Origin: Paracidobacterium acidisoli
GTDB taxonomy: Bacteria; Acidobacteriota; Terriglobia; Terriglobales; Acidobacteriaceae
NCBI RefSeq assembly: GCF_003428625.2
Contig: NZ_QVQT02000005.1
Span: 248,001 to 312,000, forward strand
DNA: 64,000 bases
Reading direction: 5' to 3'
Shown here piece by piece: positions 25,163 to 33,529 of the stretch (position 1 is the first letter of the stretch; each line of letters starts with the position of its first letter). The translations under genes were made by a program, and so were the position numbers. Under the pieces are notes generated by a model. The model saw only the letters and a program-made list of their open reading frames with translations. It did not search any database and had not been told where the DNA came from.

Positions 25163-26314
25163 CTAAGTGGAGCGAGCCGTTGCCGGAGCATGACCGCGGC
25201 GAATAAGCGCTTCTTTCCCCATAAATTCGTGCGGCACATAGTGAACGACCGGAGCAGATCTTCCTCGTACGATAGGCAGAGCAAAGTTCAGCAGATCGGG
25301 ACCATAGCGTTCCGGATGAAAACAGACAGTCCCGATGCATGGGCTGTCAGGGTCTGCAGCGATATCGAGAATCTCCATGCTCCCGCCATGCCCCACAACG
25401 GCAAGCTCTGTGCCATACCGTGCCTGATCGGCCGCTTCGATCGCTCCAATCGCGCTTTCGTCGTTAATTCCTACAATCAGAATTCTCTTTTTACCTTTTG
25501 ATTTCATAAAGCCTGCTACTGCACTTTTCGAAGTAGCCCTGTCACCGCCTCCGTCAAGATGATGTACATCCTTTTCCGGCAGCGGTCCTAGCCTCTCCTG
25601 AATGCCTTGTATGGCCCCGACCAGTCTGCTCTGAATGGTTCTTCCTGCGCGCGGAGACTCAAGCAGCAAAAGGGCGTCAATCTGGGACTTCCAGTGCCTC
25701 AGCGCAAAATCAGCCAGAGCGGTTCCGGCCGCAAATCCAGCGCGGTAGTTATTCACGCCGAAGTACACAGTTCCATGATGCGGATTGACGAGAGAGATGA
25801 GCGGAATCTCTGATCTCGAAAAGATATCGGAGATGACAGGAGCCACGTTCTCGAACAGCTGAAATTCGATCGCCAGGTCGACCTTACTTACGGCCATTTC
25901 GCGCGCATTCTGAATTGCCTTATCGGCGCTTCGATCGTTATCCCAAACCACAAGATCAATCCCGGCAGCCGAAGTAGCTGCTTTCAGGCTCTCTTCGATT
26001 TCAACGGCGAGCGAAACATGTTTGGAGAGATTTGCAAAGCCAAACTTGAGTCTGCGCCGTAGCTGGTTAAGACGATACTGGCGCCCGGATCGATTGAGGT
26101 AATCCCTCAGCACCAGTGTGTGCAGAATCCGATAGGCGGTTGTATGGGGAATCCCCGTTGACTTTACCACTTCTTCAAGCGTCAGCGGTTTGGTGGCAGC
26201 TCCGAAACAATCGAGAAGATCGATTGTTCTCGCAACAATGGGAATCCAGTACTTATCCACTCTTCTGGAGTTATCCTGGTTCATCGCATCCGGCTTATTC
26301 TTTATAGCTGTCAT
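25163..26314 (-). CDS. chimeric regulator: IclR-type HTH plus LacI-type sugar-binding domain
   Basis: 383 residues. Residues about 25-85 are an IclR-type winged helix (LTLEEVVKSTGIPHTTAYRI, LHTLVLRDYLNRS). Instead of the IclR effector domain, residues about 105-370 form a periplasmic-binding-protein/LacI-like sugar sensor (DLVVWDNDRS, YFGVNNYRAGFAAGTALADF, ILIVGINDESAIGAIEAADQ, CFHPERYG). It probably binds a sugar effector and represses or activates genes nearby. An operator half-copy at 26371-26386 lies before its start and a perfect copy precedes the divergent aldehyde dehydrogenase gene, so it is a strong candidate to bind AGTTC-N6-GAACT. The start codon is uncertain (26314 or 26284). Confidence 0.85.
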   Translation of the reverse strand: MTAIKNKPDAMNQDNSRRVDKYWIPIVARTIDLLDCFGAATKPLTLEEVVKSTGIPHTTAYRILHTLVLRDYLNRSGRQYRLNQLRRRLKFGFANLSKHVSLAVEIEESLKAATSAAGIDLVVWDNDRSADKAIQNAREMAVSKVDLAIEFQLFENVAPVISDIFSRSEIPLISLVNPHHGTVYFGVNNYRAGFAAGTALADFALRHWKSQIDALLLLESPRAGRTIQSRLVGAIQGIQERLGPLPEKDVHHLDGGGDRATSKSAVAGFMKSKGKKRILIVGINDESAIGAIEAADQARYGTELAVVGHGGSMEILDIAADPDSPCIGTVCFHPERYGPDLLNFALPIVRGRSAPVVHYVPHEFMGKEALIRRGHAPATARST

Positions 26315-26370
26315 AGGTGCAATATCTTTCGCGAGACCAAATACTACACAATCAGCTCAATGTTGAAAAG

Positions 26371-26386
26371 AGTTCTGTCCGGAAAT
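26371..26386 (-). promoter_or_regulatory. operator copy before the chimeric regulator
   Basis: AGTTCTGTCCGGAAAT matches nine of ten defined bases. It lies 57 bases upstream of the regulator start. A -10-like TATTTA on the minus strand (26415..26410) lies 24 bases upstream of it, matching the usual spacing, but no -35 was found. It suggests autoregulation. Confidence 0.55.
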
Positions 26387-26468
26387 TCGAAGGCAATGGA
26401 TACCGCCGGTAAATACTCTGAATGCATGTCCATCTGAGGCAGAACGCCTCACAAAGTTCAATGAAGCC

Positions 26469-26497
26469 TTGCCAATTGATGCATGCCTGGCTATAGT
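26469..26497 (+). promoter_or_regulatory. sigma70 promoter of the mmsA-like operon
   Basis: TTGCCA (26469-26474), 17-base spacer, TATAGT (26492-26497). The perfect operator begins 28 bases downstream. The promoter's position rules out the in-frame ATG at 26469 as a translation start. Confidence 0.75.
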
Positions 26498-26525
26498 CTC
26501 CGACAGAATTAACGAATCAGAAAAG

Positions 26526-26541
26526 AGTTCTAATTGGAACT
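26526..26541 (+). promoter_or_regulatory. perfect operator AGTTC-N6-GAACT
   Basis: AGTTCTAATTGGAACT lies between the promoter at 26469-26497 and the aldehyde dehydrogenase start at 26658. Confidence 0.75.
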
Positions 26542-26657
26542 TATGCACTGATTCTCTTTACTCAGCAATGACGCGATTGTGTGCTCTGGGCACGAAGATA
26601 CACCCCGTGGCTGTCGGACGCAGGTCGCACTCGCCGTCTAAATCGCAGGGAGACAAA

Positions 26658-28133
26658 ATGGGGGTATGTGAGTTGCACGACCTGAACTTTATTGCTGGTA
26701 AGTGGCATGCCGGACAACTGGACAGACACTTCGAGGTCTTTAATCCCGCTACGGCCGAGATACTTTCCAGCTATCCGCTGGCCGGCGAAGAGGATGTCCG
26801 ACTCGCTGTCGCTGCTGCTTCAAAGGCATTTCCAGGATGGCGCCGCACTCCGCCTCAGGATCGAATTCAGTACCTCTTCAAATTCAGAGATCTCTTGATA
26901 AAGAACTCTGACGGGATTGCCAGGCTCACGACACAGGAAAATGGTAAGACCCTTGCTGAGGCTCGTGCCGAGCTGCAGCGTGGAATCGAAAATGTCGAAG
27001 TAGCCTGCGGCATTCCCACGCTCATGCAGGGTTATAACCTGGAGGACATCGCCTCCGGCATCGACGAAATCATGATTCGTCAGCCGATTGGTGTCACGGC
27101 CGCGATTACGCCTTTCAATTTTCCCTCGATGATTCCGCTCTGGTTCATGCCATATGCTCTGGCATGCGGCAATGCATTTATCCTCAAGCCTTCAGAGCGG
27201 GTTCCGCTTACTGCGCATCTGCTGATCGAGCTGCTTCACGAAACGGGCATTCCTGAAGGTGTAGTCGGAATGCTGACCGGCGGCAAAGAAACAGTGGACG
27301 GCCTGTTGCATCATCCTGACGTGCGGGCCATCAGCTTTGTCGGTTCCACTCCGGTTGCGCGTTATGTATATGCAGAGGGATCTGCGCAGGGCAAGCGTGT
27401 ACAGTGCCAGGGCGGGGCGAAAAACCATGTTGTGGTCATGCCTGATGCCGATCTCGATATGACGGCAAAGATCGTAAGTGACAGCGCCTTCGGGTGCGCC
27501 GGTCAGCGCTGTCTCGCAGTATCGGTTGCGATCACTGTAGGCGAAACGTCAAAAACCTTCACCGACCGCCTCGTTGATCTTGCTTCAGGCCTTCGTGTTG
27601 GTAACGGTCTCGATGAAGGAGTCCAGATGGGACCGGTCATATCTCCTGCGAGCAAAAGTCGAATAGAGAAGCTGATCGATGGTGGGCTGCATCATGGAGC
27701 AAAAGCAATTCTCGATGGACGCAACGGTGTCGCCGATCATGCCGGCGCGTTTCTCCGGCCTACAGTACTGACGGATATTGGTTCCGACGATGAATTAAGA
27801 GATACAGAGATATTTGGTCCTGTGCTTTCGATTCAGCAGGCGTCGAACTTTGATGAGGCGCTGGCGATTCTCTCGCAGAGCAGGTTTGGCAACGCGGCTT
27901 CTATCTTTACCACCAGCGGCAACCATGCCCGCAGATTCCGATATGAGGCGCCCACTGGAAACGTCGGCGTAAATATTGGCGTCGCTGCTCCGATGGCCTA
28001 CTTTCCATTCAGCGGATGGCGCGACAGCTTCCTGGGTGTCCTGCACGGCCAGGGCCGTGATGCCGTCGAGTTCTATACGGACAAGAAGGTAGTCATCGAG
28101 CGATGGCCGAAGAAATGGTCGCGGAAGTTTTAA
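26658..28133 (+). CDS. mmsA: CoA-acylating methylmalonate-semialdehyde dehydrogenase family (MmsA/IolA)
   Basis: 491 residues from the ATG at 26658 (AGGGAG upstream). It is an aldehyde dehydrogenase of the MmsA/IolA type, which converts malonate or methylmalonate semialdehyde to acetyl- or propionyl-CoA. Typical motifs are ITPFNFPSMIPLWFMPYALA, FVGSTPVARYVYAEG, GGAKNHVVVMPDADLD and FGCAGQRCLA with catalytic Cys285. It follows the operator-controlled promoter and precedes the transaldolase-like gene. The context shows no iolBCDE genes, so classical inositol breakdown cannot be claimed; a different sugar-derived semialdehyde is possible. Alternative substrates of related aldehyde dehydrogenases cannot be excluded. 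Confidence 0.85.
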   Translation: MGVCELHDLNFIAGKWHAGQLDRHFEVFNPATAEILSSYPLAGEEDVRLAVAAASKAFPGWRRTPPQDRIQYLFKFRDLLIKNSDGIARLTTQENGKTLAEARAELQRGIENVEVACGIPTLMQGYNLEDIASGIDEIMIRQPIGVTAAITPFNFPSMIPLWFMPYALACGNAFILKPSERVPLTAHLLIELLHETGIPEGVVGMLTGGKETVDGLLHHPDVRAISFVGSTPVARYVYAEGSAQGKRVQCQGGAKNHVVVMPDADLDMTAKIVSDSAFGCAGQRCLAVSVAITVGETSKTFTDRLVDLASGLRVGNGLDEGVQMGPVISPASKSRIEKLIDGGLHHGAKAILDGRNGVADHAGAFLRPTVLTDIGSDDELRDTEIFGPVLSIQQASNFDEALAILSQSRFGNAASIFTTSGNHARRFRYEAPTGNVGVNIGVAAPMAYFPFSGWRDSFLGVLHGQGRDAVEFYTDKKVVIERWPKKWSRKF

Positions 28134-28189
28134 AACTCAATATTCCTCAGTCGATCAAAACCGGCCACCGTTTAAAGGGAGAAAAGACA

Positions 28190-29296
28190 ATGAGCCAGGA
28201 TGTACAAACGAGCGTCGCGTATAAAAGCCCTCTCTATGAGATGACCCACACTACGCCTACATGCCTGTGGAATGATTCTGCGGCAGAATCCGAGCTGGCC
28301 TATTCCATGGAACACGGCGGAGTGGGAGCTACATGTAATCCGGTGATCGTTCTGGATGTACTGAAAAAAGAGTCACAGGTCTGGAATCAGCGCATTCGCG
28401 ATCTCGCAATAGAAATGCCTCATGCAACCGAGGATGAGATTGGCTGGAAGCTGGTGGAGGAGATATCTGCAACCAGAGCGAAAATGCTTCTGCCTGTATT
28501 CGAGGCCCACAAGGGAAAGAATGGCAGACTGTCTATCCAGACCGATCCTCACAATTATCGAAATGCAAAAGCTCTGTTGGAGCAGGCACTGCGCTTTCAT
28601 GCTCTCGCGCCAAACATGATCGTAAAAATTCCGGCAACCGCTGCCGGCATTGAAGCAATAGAGGAAGTCACATATCACGGCATCAGCATCAACGCGACCG
28701 TCAGCTTCACCGTCGCTCAAAGCATTGCTGTAGCCGAAGCTGTGGAGCGCGGTTTGAAAAGGCGGGAGAGTGAGGGAAAAGATATCTCGCAGATGGGATC
28801 AGTCTGCACAATCATGGTAGGCAGGCTCGATGACTGGCTCAAGGTAACGGCCGAGAAAAAAGGCATTATCCTCGATCCCGGCTATCTTGAATGGGCCGGC
28901 GTAGCTGCATTCAAAAGGGCCTGGCAGTTATATCGCGAGCGTGGATATCGCATCAGGCTTCTCTCGGCCGCATTTCGCAATCATATGCACTGGAGCGAGC
29001 TGATCGGCGGAGATGTGGTCATTTCTCCTCCGTACAAGTGGCAGGTACGCTTGAATGCGAGTGACATCGACGTTCAGAAGCGAATCGACAAGCCGGTCGA
29101 TGCTCATATTGTTAACGAACTATTGGATAAGTTTGTCGATTTCCGGCGAGCATATGATGAGAAGCTGTTGCCTGTCGATGAGTTTGATGCCTTTGGGCCA
29201 ACAGTAAGAACACTTCGCCAGTTTCTGGAAGCGACCCACGAGCTGGCTTCCCGGGTCAGAGACATCATTCTCCCGAATCCCGACTCTCTGCTCTGA
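28190..29296 (+). CDS. transaldolase-family protein, long form
   Basis: 368 residues from the ATG at 28190, with AAAGGGAG upstream; an earlier in-frame start at 28103 overlaps the previous gene and is disfavoured. The transaldolase TIM barrel is seen in LWNDSAAESEL (early Asp), MIVKIPATAAG with Schiff-base Lys146, and GISINATVSFTVAQSIAVAE. It is longer than the 220- and 320-residue classical groups and appears to be a distinct clade. It probably transfers or cleaves a dihydroxyacetone unit from a ketose phosphate or related sugar. It follows the MmsA-like gene by 56 bases and shares its promoter. A strong terminator follows. Confidence 0.8.
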   Translation: MSQDVQTSVAYKSPLYEMTHTTPTCLWNDSAAESELAYSMEHGGVGATCNPVIVLDVLKKESQVWNQRIRDLAIEMPHATEDEIGWKLVEEISATRAKMLLPVFEAHKGKNGRLSIQTDPHNYRNAKALLEQALRFHALAPNMIVKIPATAAGIEAIEEVTYHGISINATVSFTVAQSIAVAEAVERGLKRRESEGKDISQMGSVCTIMVGRLDDWLKVTAEKKGIILDPGYLEWAGVAAFKRAWQLYRERGYRIRLLSAAFRNHMHWSELIGGDVVISPPYKWQVRLNASDIDVQKRIDKPVDAHIVNELLDKFVDFRRAYDEKLLPVDEFDAFGPTVRTLRQFLEATHELASRVRDIILPNPDSLL

Positions 29297-29298
29297 GT

Positions 29299-29389
29299 TG
29301 CACAGAGAATGCGGTCGTATTGCTAGACCTGCAGCACTACTGAAGCCTTCTTCATCAGTGCTGCACGCATTAGCTGTGCAGATTTTTTT
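29299..29389 (+). terminator. strong bidirectional-looking terminator
   Basis: TGCAGCACT (29330-29338) pairs with AGTGCTGCA (29357-29365). An outer stem pairs GCACAG and AATGCG (29300-29313) with CGCATT and CTGTGC (29366-29379), mismatched only at the two central bases. A run of seven T (29383-29389) follows. It ends the mmsA-transaldolase transcript and lies between convergent genes. Confidence 0.85.
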
Positions 29390-29410
29390 CCTGTTGCATC
29401 CGGGCAACGA

Positions 29411-30589
29411 TCAGCAGAGCGTTTTAGGGTAAACGCCGAGTATTTCAGAGCCCGTTTTCGTAACGAGCACATCATCTTCAATGCGAAAGCCGCCAACGGA
29501 TTCCGAATAGATTCCCGGTTCTACCGTAACCAGTGCGCCCTCTTCCAGAACCTCTTCTGACGATGGAGAGAGAAGATAGATAGACTCGTGGTAACGAAAG
29601 CCTAATCCATGCCCGGTCACATGTGGGAACAGCGATTCATAACCGGCATTGCGAATGACTTTGCGTGCGGCCTCGTCAACGTCAGCTCCCGTTACACCCG
29701 GTCGAATGGCAGAGATAGCAGCTTCCTGAGCCTCGCGAACGATATCAAATATCTTCCTCTGTTCCGGAGTTGGCCTGCCCGCAACACGAACGCGCGTTCT
29801 GTCAGCCCAGTATCCATCCGCAACAACGCCTAGTTCCAGCAATGCAATCTCGCCGTCTTCCAGCCTGCGCGTAGTTGAAATTTCATTTGGTCGGTAGCCA
29901 CTGGCAGACTCCTTCGCGCCGGTGGCAACCTGAGCAAAGGCTCTGACCCGAACAGCGTCGTCAAAGCCGGAACCCTGGACCATCACTGCATGTTCTACTG
30001 CAGCTGCGAGTTCCACGCCGGAGATACCAACCTCCACGAGCTCCTCAAAAGCCCTAAGGCCAAATGAGGAGATCTCGCTGGCTCGCCGAAGTTTGTCTGC
30101 TTCAAAGGAAGTCTTCAGTGCACGCTCTGACTGAAGAAGGCGCGACGCGTCGATCAGCTCGCTGTCAGGAAATACGCTCTGAAGGAAGGCAGGGGTATTC
30201 ACCGGAAGAAGGAGAAACTCAGCACAGTTCCAGGACGGTGCCGTGGTGTGGAAGCTTCCTTCGTAGCCGATTCGCTTCCATGACAAACCAGAGGAGGCTT
30301 CCTGCAGGAGACTCTTCACTGCAGACAGACATTCCGGCGCCTCCAGTATGCCGTATGGGTATCGCAGCGTCTGGACAGTTTCAAAGAGTTGCTTCGCATC
30401 TCCCTCATAGCACTCCGGAAGAATGCAGACAGGAGCACCATGCAAAGGGAAGACCAGAACAGAAGCTCCAATCATCGGCCAAAATCCGCTGAGAAGGAGA
30501 ACGTTCTCGGGAAGGCTTACTACAAGAGCATCCAGCCCCTGGGCTTCCATAGCCAGACGCATCCTGTTCAGCCGTTCCATTACCGACAT
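29411..30589 (-). CDS. M24-family metallopeptidase (Xaa-Pro peptidase/creatinase fold)
   Basis: 392 residues: an N-terminal creatinase/prolidase domain (about 1-155) and a pita-bread M24 domain (about 165-385). The metal ligands can be read as Glu252 (LLELGVVADGY), Asp263 (WADRTR), His327 (TGHGLG), Glu357 (VEPGIY) and Glu371 (RIEDDV). The first ligand is normally Asp in DxG, so Glu252 is a conservative substitution. The enzyme may be a proline dipeptidase-like or an amidohydrolase-like M24 member acting on a small metabolite. It ends a minus-strand run of four genes starting at 33082, all oxidation-type enzymes, which argues for a metabolic rather than general peptidase role. Confidence 0.85.
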   Translation of the reverse strand: MSVMERLNRMRLAMEAQGLDALVVSLPENVLLLSGFWPMIGASVLVFPLHGAPVCILPECYEGDAKQLFETVQTLRYPYGILEAPECLSAVKSLLQEASSGLSWKRIGYEGSFHTTAPSWNCAEFLLLPVNTPAFLQSVFPDSELIDASRLLQSERALKTSFEADKLRRASEISSFGLRAFEELVEVGISGVELAAAVEHAVMVQGSGFDDAVRVRAFAQVATGAKESASGYRPNEISTTRRLEDGEIALLELGVVADGYWADRTRVRVAGRPTPEQRKIFDIVREAQEAAISAIRPGVTGADVDEAARKVIRNAGYESLFPHVTGHGLGFRYHESIYLLSPSSEEVLEEGALVTVEPGIYSESVGGFRIEDDVLVTKTGSEILGVYPKTLC

Positions 30590-30636
30590 TGAATTACCTT
30601 TCTCCGCGCCTTATATGCGCCAATGCAGAAAGAATA

Positions 30637-31494
30637 TCAGCCTGCATCGATAAATCCGGGGTACAGCGTCATGCCGCCATCAATATATAAGGTCGTGCCA
30701 TGAACATAATCCGATTCATCAGAAACAAGCCAGACAACGGCTCTGCTCACATCCTCGGGCTCGCCAATTCTTTTGCTTGGAATAAGCTTTAAAAGTGCAC
30801 TCTCGAATACTTCAGGCGAGGTGAGCTTCTCCACGTTCATTGGGGTTCTTATTGCCCCGGGGGATATGGCGTTTACCCGAATCCGCAGATGCGCAACCTC
30901 CTGTGCCAGGCTCTTCATAAACAGCATCAGTCCGCCTTTGGCTGCCGCATAGTTTGAGTGACCTGCCCATGGAATGATGTCATGTACGGAGCTGACCAGA
31001 AGCAGCTTTCCGCACGCATAAGAGATGGAGCGATCAATACCCTGTCGCTTGAATATTCGTACTGCTTCGCGGCAGCAGAGAAATACCCCGGTAAGGTTCA
31101 CACCGATAACCCGCTCCCACTGTGCCAGCGTCATTTCATCCACGTGAGCGTTGAGTTGTAAGGCCGAGTTGGGAATGCAGATGTCCAGGCGGCCGAAGGT
31201 CTCCATCATAGCGCTGAACATCGCCAGGACTTCGTCTTCTTTGGACACATCCGCTCGGAACGCAATCGCTTTGGCGCCCAGTGCGTGAATTTCAGCAACT
31301 GTAAGACGAGCACCTTCTTCATCGCTGTTGTAGTTCACCAGAACGTCTGCACCAGCTTTGGCCAGGCCGATCGCAATATCCTTGCCCAGCCCCTTACTCC
31401 CGCCGGTCACCAGCGCCTTTTGTCCAGTCAGAACTCTGTGAATAGATGCAGGGGGCATCTCATTCGGAGGGGTATAGTTCTCACTCGATGACAT
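30637..31494 (-). CDS. short-chain dehydrogenase/reductase
   Basis: 285 residues of classical SDR type. The cofactor motif is TGGSKGLG (residues 30-37), with NSALQ in place of the usual NAG. The catalytic Ser169-Tyr182-Lys186 triad has the standard spacing, and SPGAIRTPMN is the C-terminal signature. It resembles glucose-1-dehydrogenase-like cytoplasmic enzymes that oxidise sugar or sugar-acid hydroxyls. The N-terminal 25 residues are an extension. GGAGGG lies before the ATG. It sits between the ABM gene (119 bases upstream) and the M24 gene (47 bases downstream), so it probably belongs to the adh transcript. The substrate is unknown. Confidence 0.85.
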   Translation of the reverse strand: MSSSENYTPPNEMPPASIHRVLTGQKALVTGGSKGLGKDIAIGLAKAGADVLVNYNSDEEGARLTVAEIHALGAKAIAFRADVSKEDEVLAMFSAMMETFGRLDICIPNSALQLNAHVDEMTLAQWERVIGVNLTGVFLCCREAVRIFKRQGIDRSISYACGKLLLVSSVHDIIPWAGHSNYAAAKGGLMLFMKSLAQEVAHLRIRVNAISPGAIRTPMNVEKLTSPEVFESALLKLIPSKRIGEPEDVSRAVVWLVSDESDYVHGTTLYIDGGMTLYPGFIDAG

Positions 31495-31613
31495 TTGCAG
31501 TCCCTCCGGTCTTCATAGCGTACATCTCTCCGGCATGCAGCTCCGAAGTCTGAATAAATCGACGCCGCCAATCTGTCTGATCCAATAGCGCAAAGACTTA
31601 TCAGGGGCAGTTG

Positions 31614-31916
31614 CTACTCGACAACATTCCATTTTGTCACTGTAACGACGGCAACAGGATCATTTCCTGCAGCTCTGAGCGCTGCAAACTTCTGAAAGTG
31701 AGATGTTGCCAGATGTGCTTCCAGCGCAGCCTGGTCCCTGAATTTTTCATAAAACAGAAACCTGCCGGAATGTTCCTGATTGCGATGGAGCAGATACGTC
31801 AGACAGCCCGGTTCTTCGCGTGTTGGAGCAACCAGTGCCAGCAGGGCTTTCTCAAGCTCCAGTTCACGGCCTGGAACTGCTTCCATATGTACATCCAGAA
31901 CAACAGCATGATCCAT
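31614..31916 (-). CDS. ABM-superfamily monooxygenase-like protein
   Basis: 100 residues from ATG 31916, with AGGAG nine bases upstream; earlier in-frame starts would abut or precede that site. It is an antibiotic-biosynthesis-monooxygenase/YgiN dimeric alpha-beta barrel: EPGCLTYLLHRNQ, FLFYEKFRDQAALEAHLAT, SHFQKF. Characterised relatives are quinol monooxygenases, haem-degrading enzymes or isomerase-like auxiliaries. The reaction here is unknown. The gene lies 128 bases downstream of the alcohol dehydrogenase and precedes the SDR gene, all on the minus strand. Confidence 0.8.
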   Translation of the reverse strand: MDHAVVLDVHMEAVPGRELELEKALLALVAPTREEPGCLTYLLHRNQEHSGRFLFYEKFRDQAALEAHLATSHFQKFAALRAAGNDPVAVVTVTKWNVVE

Positions 31917-32044
31917 GGGCATCATCTCCTGCTTATGCAAAAAAAAGTCCTGACACATCAGGGAAATTGTGTACGATTCGGCTGTCTGTATTCATGATTC
32001 GTGCTCGGACAAACAGCCTCATAGAGAAAGCACGTTGCTTCTGG

Positions 32045-33082
32045 CTATCCTTCCGGATACATCAGGACCTTAAGCGCTTTCCTGTCTCTGCAGAGCTCAA
32101 ATGCTTTTCGCCATTCGGAGATAGGGAGCTTGTCTGAAATCAGATCGTTCAGCCTGATTCGCCCTTCCGCGTAGATCTTCATCATCCGTTCCCACGTCCG
32201 CGCCGTATAGCAGACGGAGCCGTTCAGTTTGAGCTGCTTATAGAAAATCTGATCGATCGGAAACTGAATATCCTGTCCGCAGATCGCGACCTGCATATAG
32301 CGCCCCATCGGGCGAAGCGATTCGAGGCAGCCGCGAACGGAATCAGGATGACCCGCGCACTCGAAGGCGACATCGATGCCTTCTCCTTTGGTTAGTTCCT
32401 GAACGGCATCACTCAGCTTTTGTTCCCCTACATTCACAACCGCTGCTGCGCCAAAGCGAAGGGCGGCATCCAGACGCTCACCGTCGCCGGCGGCTCCGGC
32501 AACAATTGTCTTGACGCCTTCGGCTGCTAATAACTTCAGACATAGAAGCCCGATAGGTCCAGGGCCCGAAATGAGTGCCGTGTCGCCGATTCTGACATCG
32601 GAAATTTCCGTCACTGCCTGAACAGCAGCAGCAAACGGTTCACTCATCGCCGCCTCTTCCAGAGTGAAATTGTCAGGAATCCGGTACAGTTGATCGGGGC
32701 GCATAACAACATAACGGGCAAATGCGCCATTCACGCCGTGTCCCATGCCTCTGCGGTTAGAGCAGAAAATAAAATAGCCCGATCGGCAGTAGTGGCACTC
32801 ACCGCAGGTAACAGCGGTCGCGCCCAGGCCTGCCACGCGCTCACCCGGCGTGACGGCACCATTTACATTCCTGCCTACCTCAACAACGGTTCCCGAGAAT
32901 TCATGACCAAGAATGACTGGCGGATAGTTGCGGAAGGTATCGTGAAGTACATGAATATCCGTGCCGCATAACCCGCAATATGCGATCTCAAGCTTTACCT
33001 GCGAATCGCTGCATTTGGGTTCGTCAACGTCGCGGATATCGACATTTCCATCGCCACTTGCGTATTTAACAAGAGCCTTCAT
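32045..33082 (-). CDS. zinc-dependent MDR alcohol/polyol dehydrogenase
   Basis: 345 residues of the zinc-type medium-chain dehydrogenase family (threonine/sorbitol dehydrogenase-like). The catalytic zinc region has Cys39 (CGLCGTD) and His60-Glu61 (LGHEF). The structural zinc has Cys93, Cys96, Cys99 and Cys107. The NAD site is LISGPGPIGLL. It probably oxidises a sugar alcohol or sugar in the cytoplasm. AGAAGGA precedes the ATG. It heads a minus-strand set with ABM, SDR and M24 genes. Its promoter at 33306-33334 is flanked by operator copies at 33267 and 33361, like that of the Oar-like receptor. Confidence 0.9.
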   Translation of the reverse strand: MKALVKYASGDGNVDIRDVDEPKCSDSQVKLEIAYCGLCGTDIHVLHDTFRNYPPVILGHEFSGTVVEVGRNVNGAVTPGERVAGLGATAVTCGECHYCRSGYFIFCSNRRGMGHGVNGAFARYVVMRPDQLYRIPDNFTLEEAAMSEPFAAAVQAVTEISDVRIGDTALISGPGPIGLLCLKLLAAEGVKTIVAGAAGDGERLDAALRFGAAAVVNVGEQKLSDAVQELTKGEGIDVAFECAGHPDSVRGCLESLRPMGRYMQVAICGQDIQFPIDQIFYKQLKLNGSVCYTARTWERMMKIYAEGRIRLNDLISDKLPISEWRKAFELCRDRKALKVLMYPEG

Positions 33083-33266
33083 TCGTTGATCCTTCTAATG
33101 CCTTCTCCATTCGGTTGCTGACAGCCTTCCGTATTCATTTGCCGGTATGGAAACGGCATTCCGATCCGCATAAGCTCTCCCGCGGTTGCACCGCTTTACC
33201 TTTCGGTCCGAATGAAGATTGATCCATGCGGTGAAGTCCATGCAGTTTCAGAAGAGCTATCCGTTA

Positions 33267-33282
33267 AGTTCCTGATAGAACT
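33267..33282 (-). promoter_or_regulatory. perfect operator AGTTC-N6-GAACT before the adh operon
   Basis: AGTTCCTGATAGAACT lies 23 bases downstream of the -10 on the minus strand and 184 bases before the adh start. Confidence 0.75.
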
Positions 33283-33305
33283 ATTTTCCAGTCCATGACT
33301 TAGCT

Positions 33306-33334
33306 ACTATAAGTCCGATTCAGCATGTTAGCAA
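33306..33334 (-). promoter_or_regulatory. sigma70 promoter of the adh operon
   Basis: On the minus strand: TTGCTA (33334..33329), 17-base spacer, TATAGT (33311..33306). It is one of three operator-linked promoters with a TATAGT -10. The rest of the 447-base gap (33083-33529) holds no gene that could be supported. Confidence 0.7.
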
Positions 33335-33360
33335 TATGCTTCGCAGACAGGGCAAATACT

Positions 33361-33376
33361 TGTTCATACTGGAACC
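33361..33376 (-). promoter_or_regulatory. upstream degenerate operator copy
   Basis: TGTTCATACTGGAACC matches eight of ten defined bases. Its centre is 94 bp from the perfect site at 33267-33282, with the promoter between them, paralleling the 91-bp arrangement before the receptor gene. This allows DNA looping. Confidence 0.5.
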
Positions 33377-33529
33377 GCTTGCATGGGAACTGCTCAGAAT
33401 CCGTCATAAAGTGGCAGACAGAAATCATGGTTTTGAACTCATTTGTCGGTGTTATTTATGAAGTCGTTACTATACTGAGCATCTACTGAGCGAAGCACTT
33501 CCTGTGCCTGGATCGGGGATGTACAAAGC

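Noticed and set aside
26469-26657. Longer N-terminus of the aldehyde dehydrogenase from an ATG at 26469
   Set aside because: The promoter and operator lie inside this stretch, and homology to MmsA begins after the ATG at 26658, which has a good ribosome binding site.
26658-29296. Classical myo-inositol catabolism
   Set aside because: MmsA/IolA-type and Gfo-type proteins are present, but no IolB, IolC, IolD or IolE homologue was seen in the window.
26658-29296. Sulfoquinovose transaldolase pathway
   Set aside because: A transaldolase and an aldehyde dehydrogenase are present, but no sulfoquinovosidase, isomerase or sulfonate exporter was seen, and the dehydrogenase is of CoA-acylating type.
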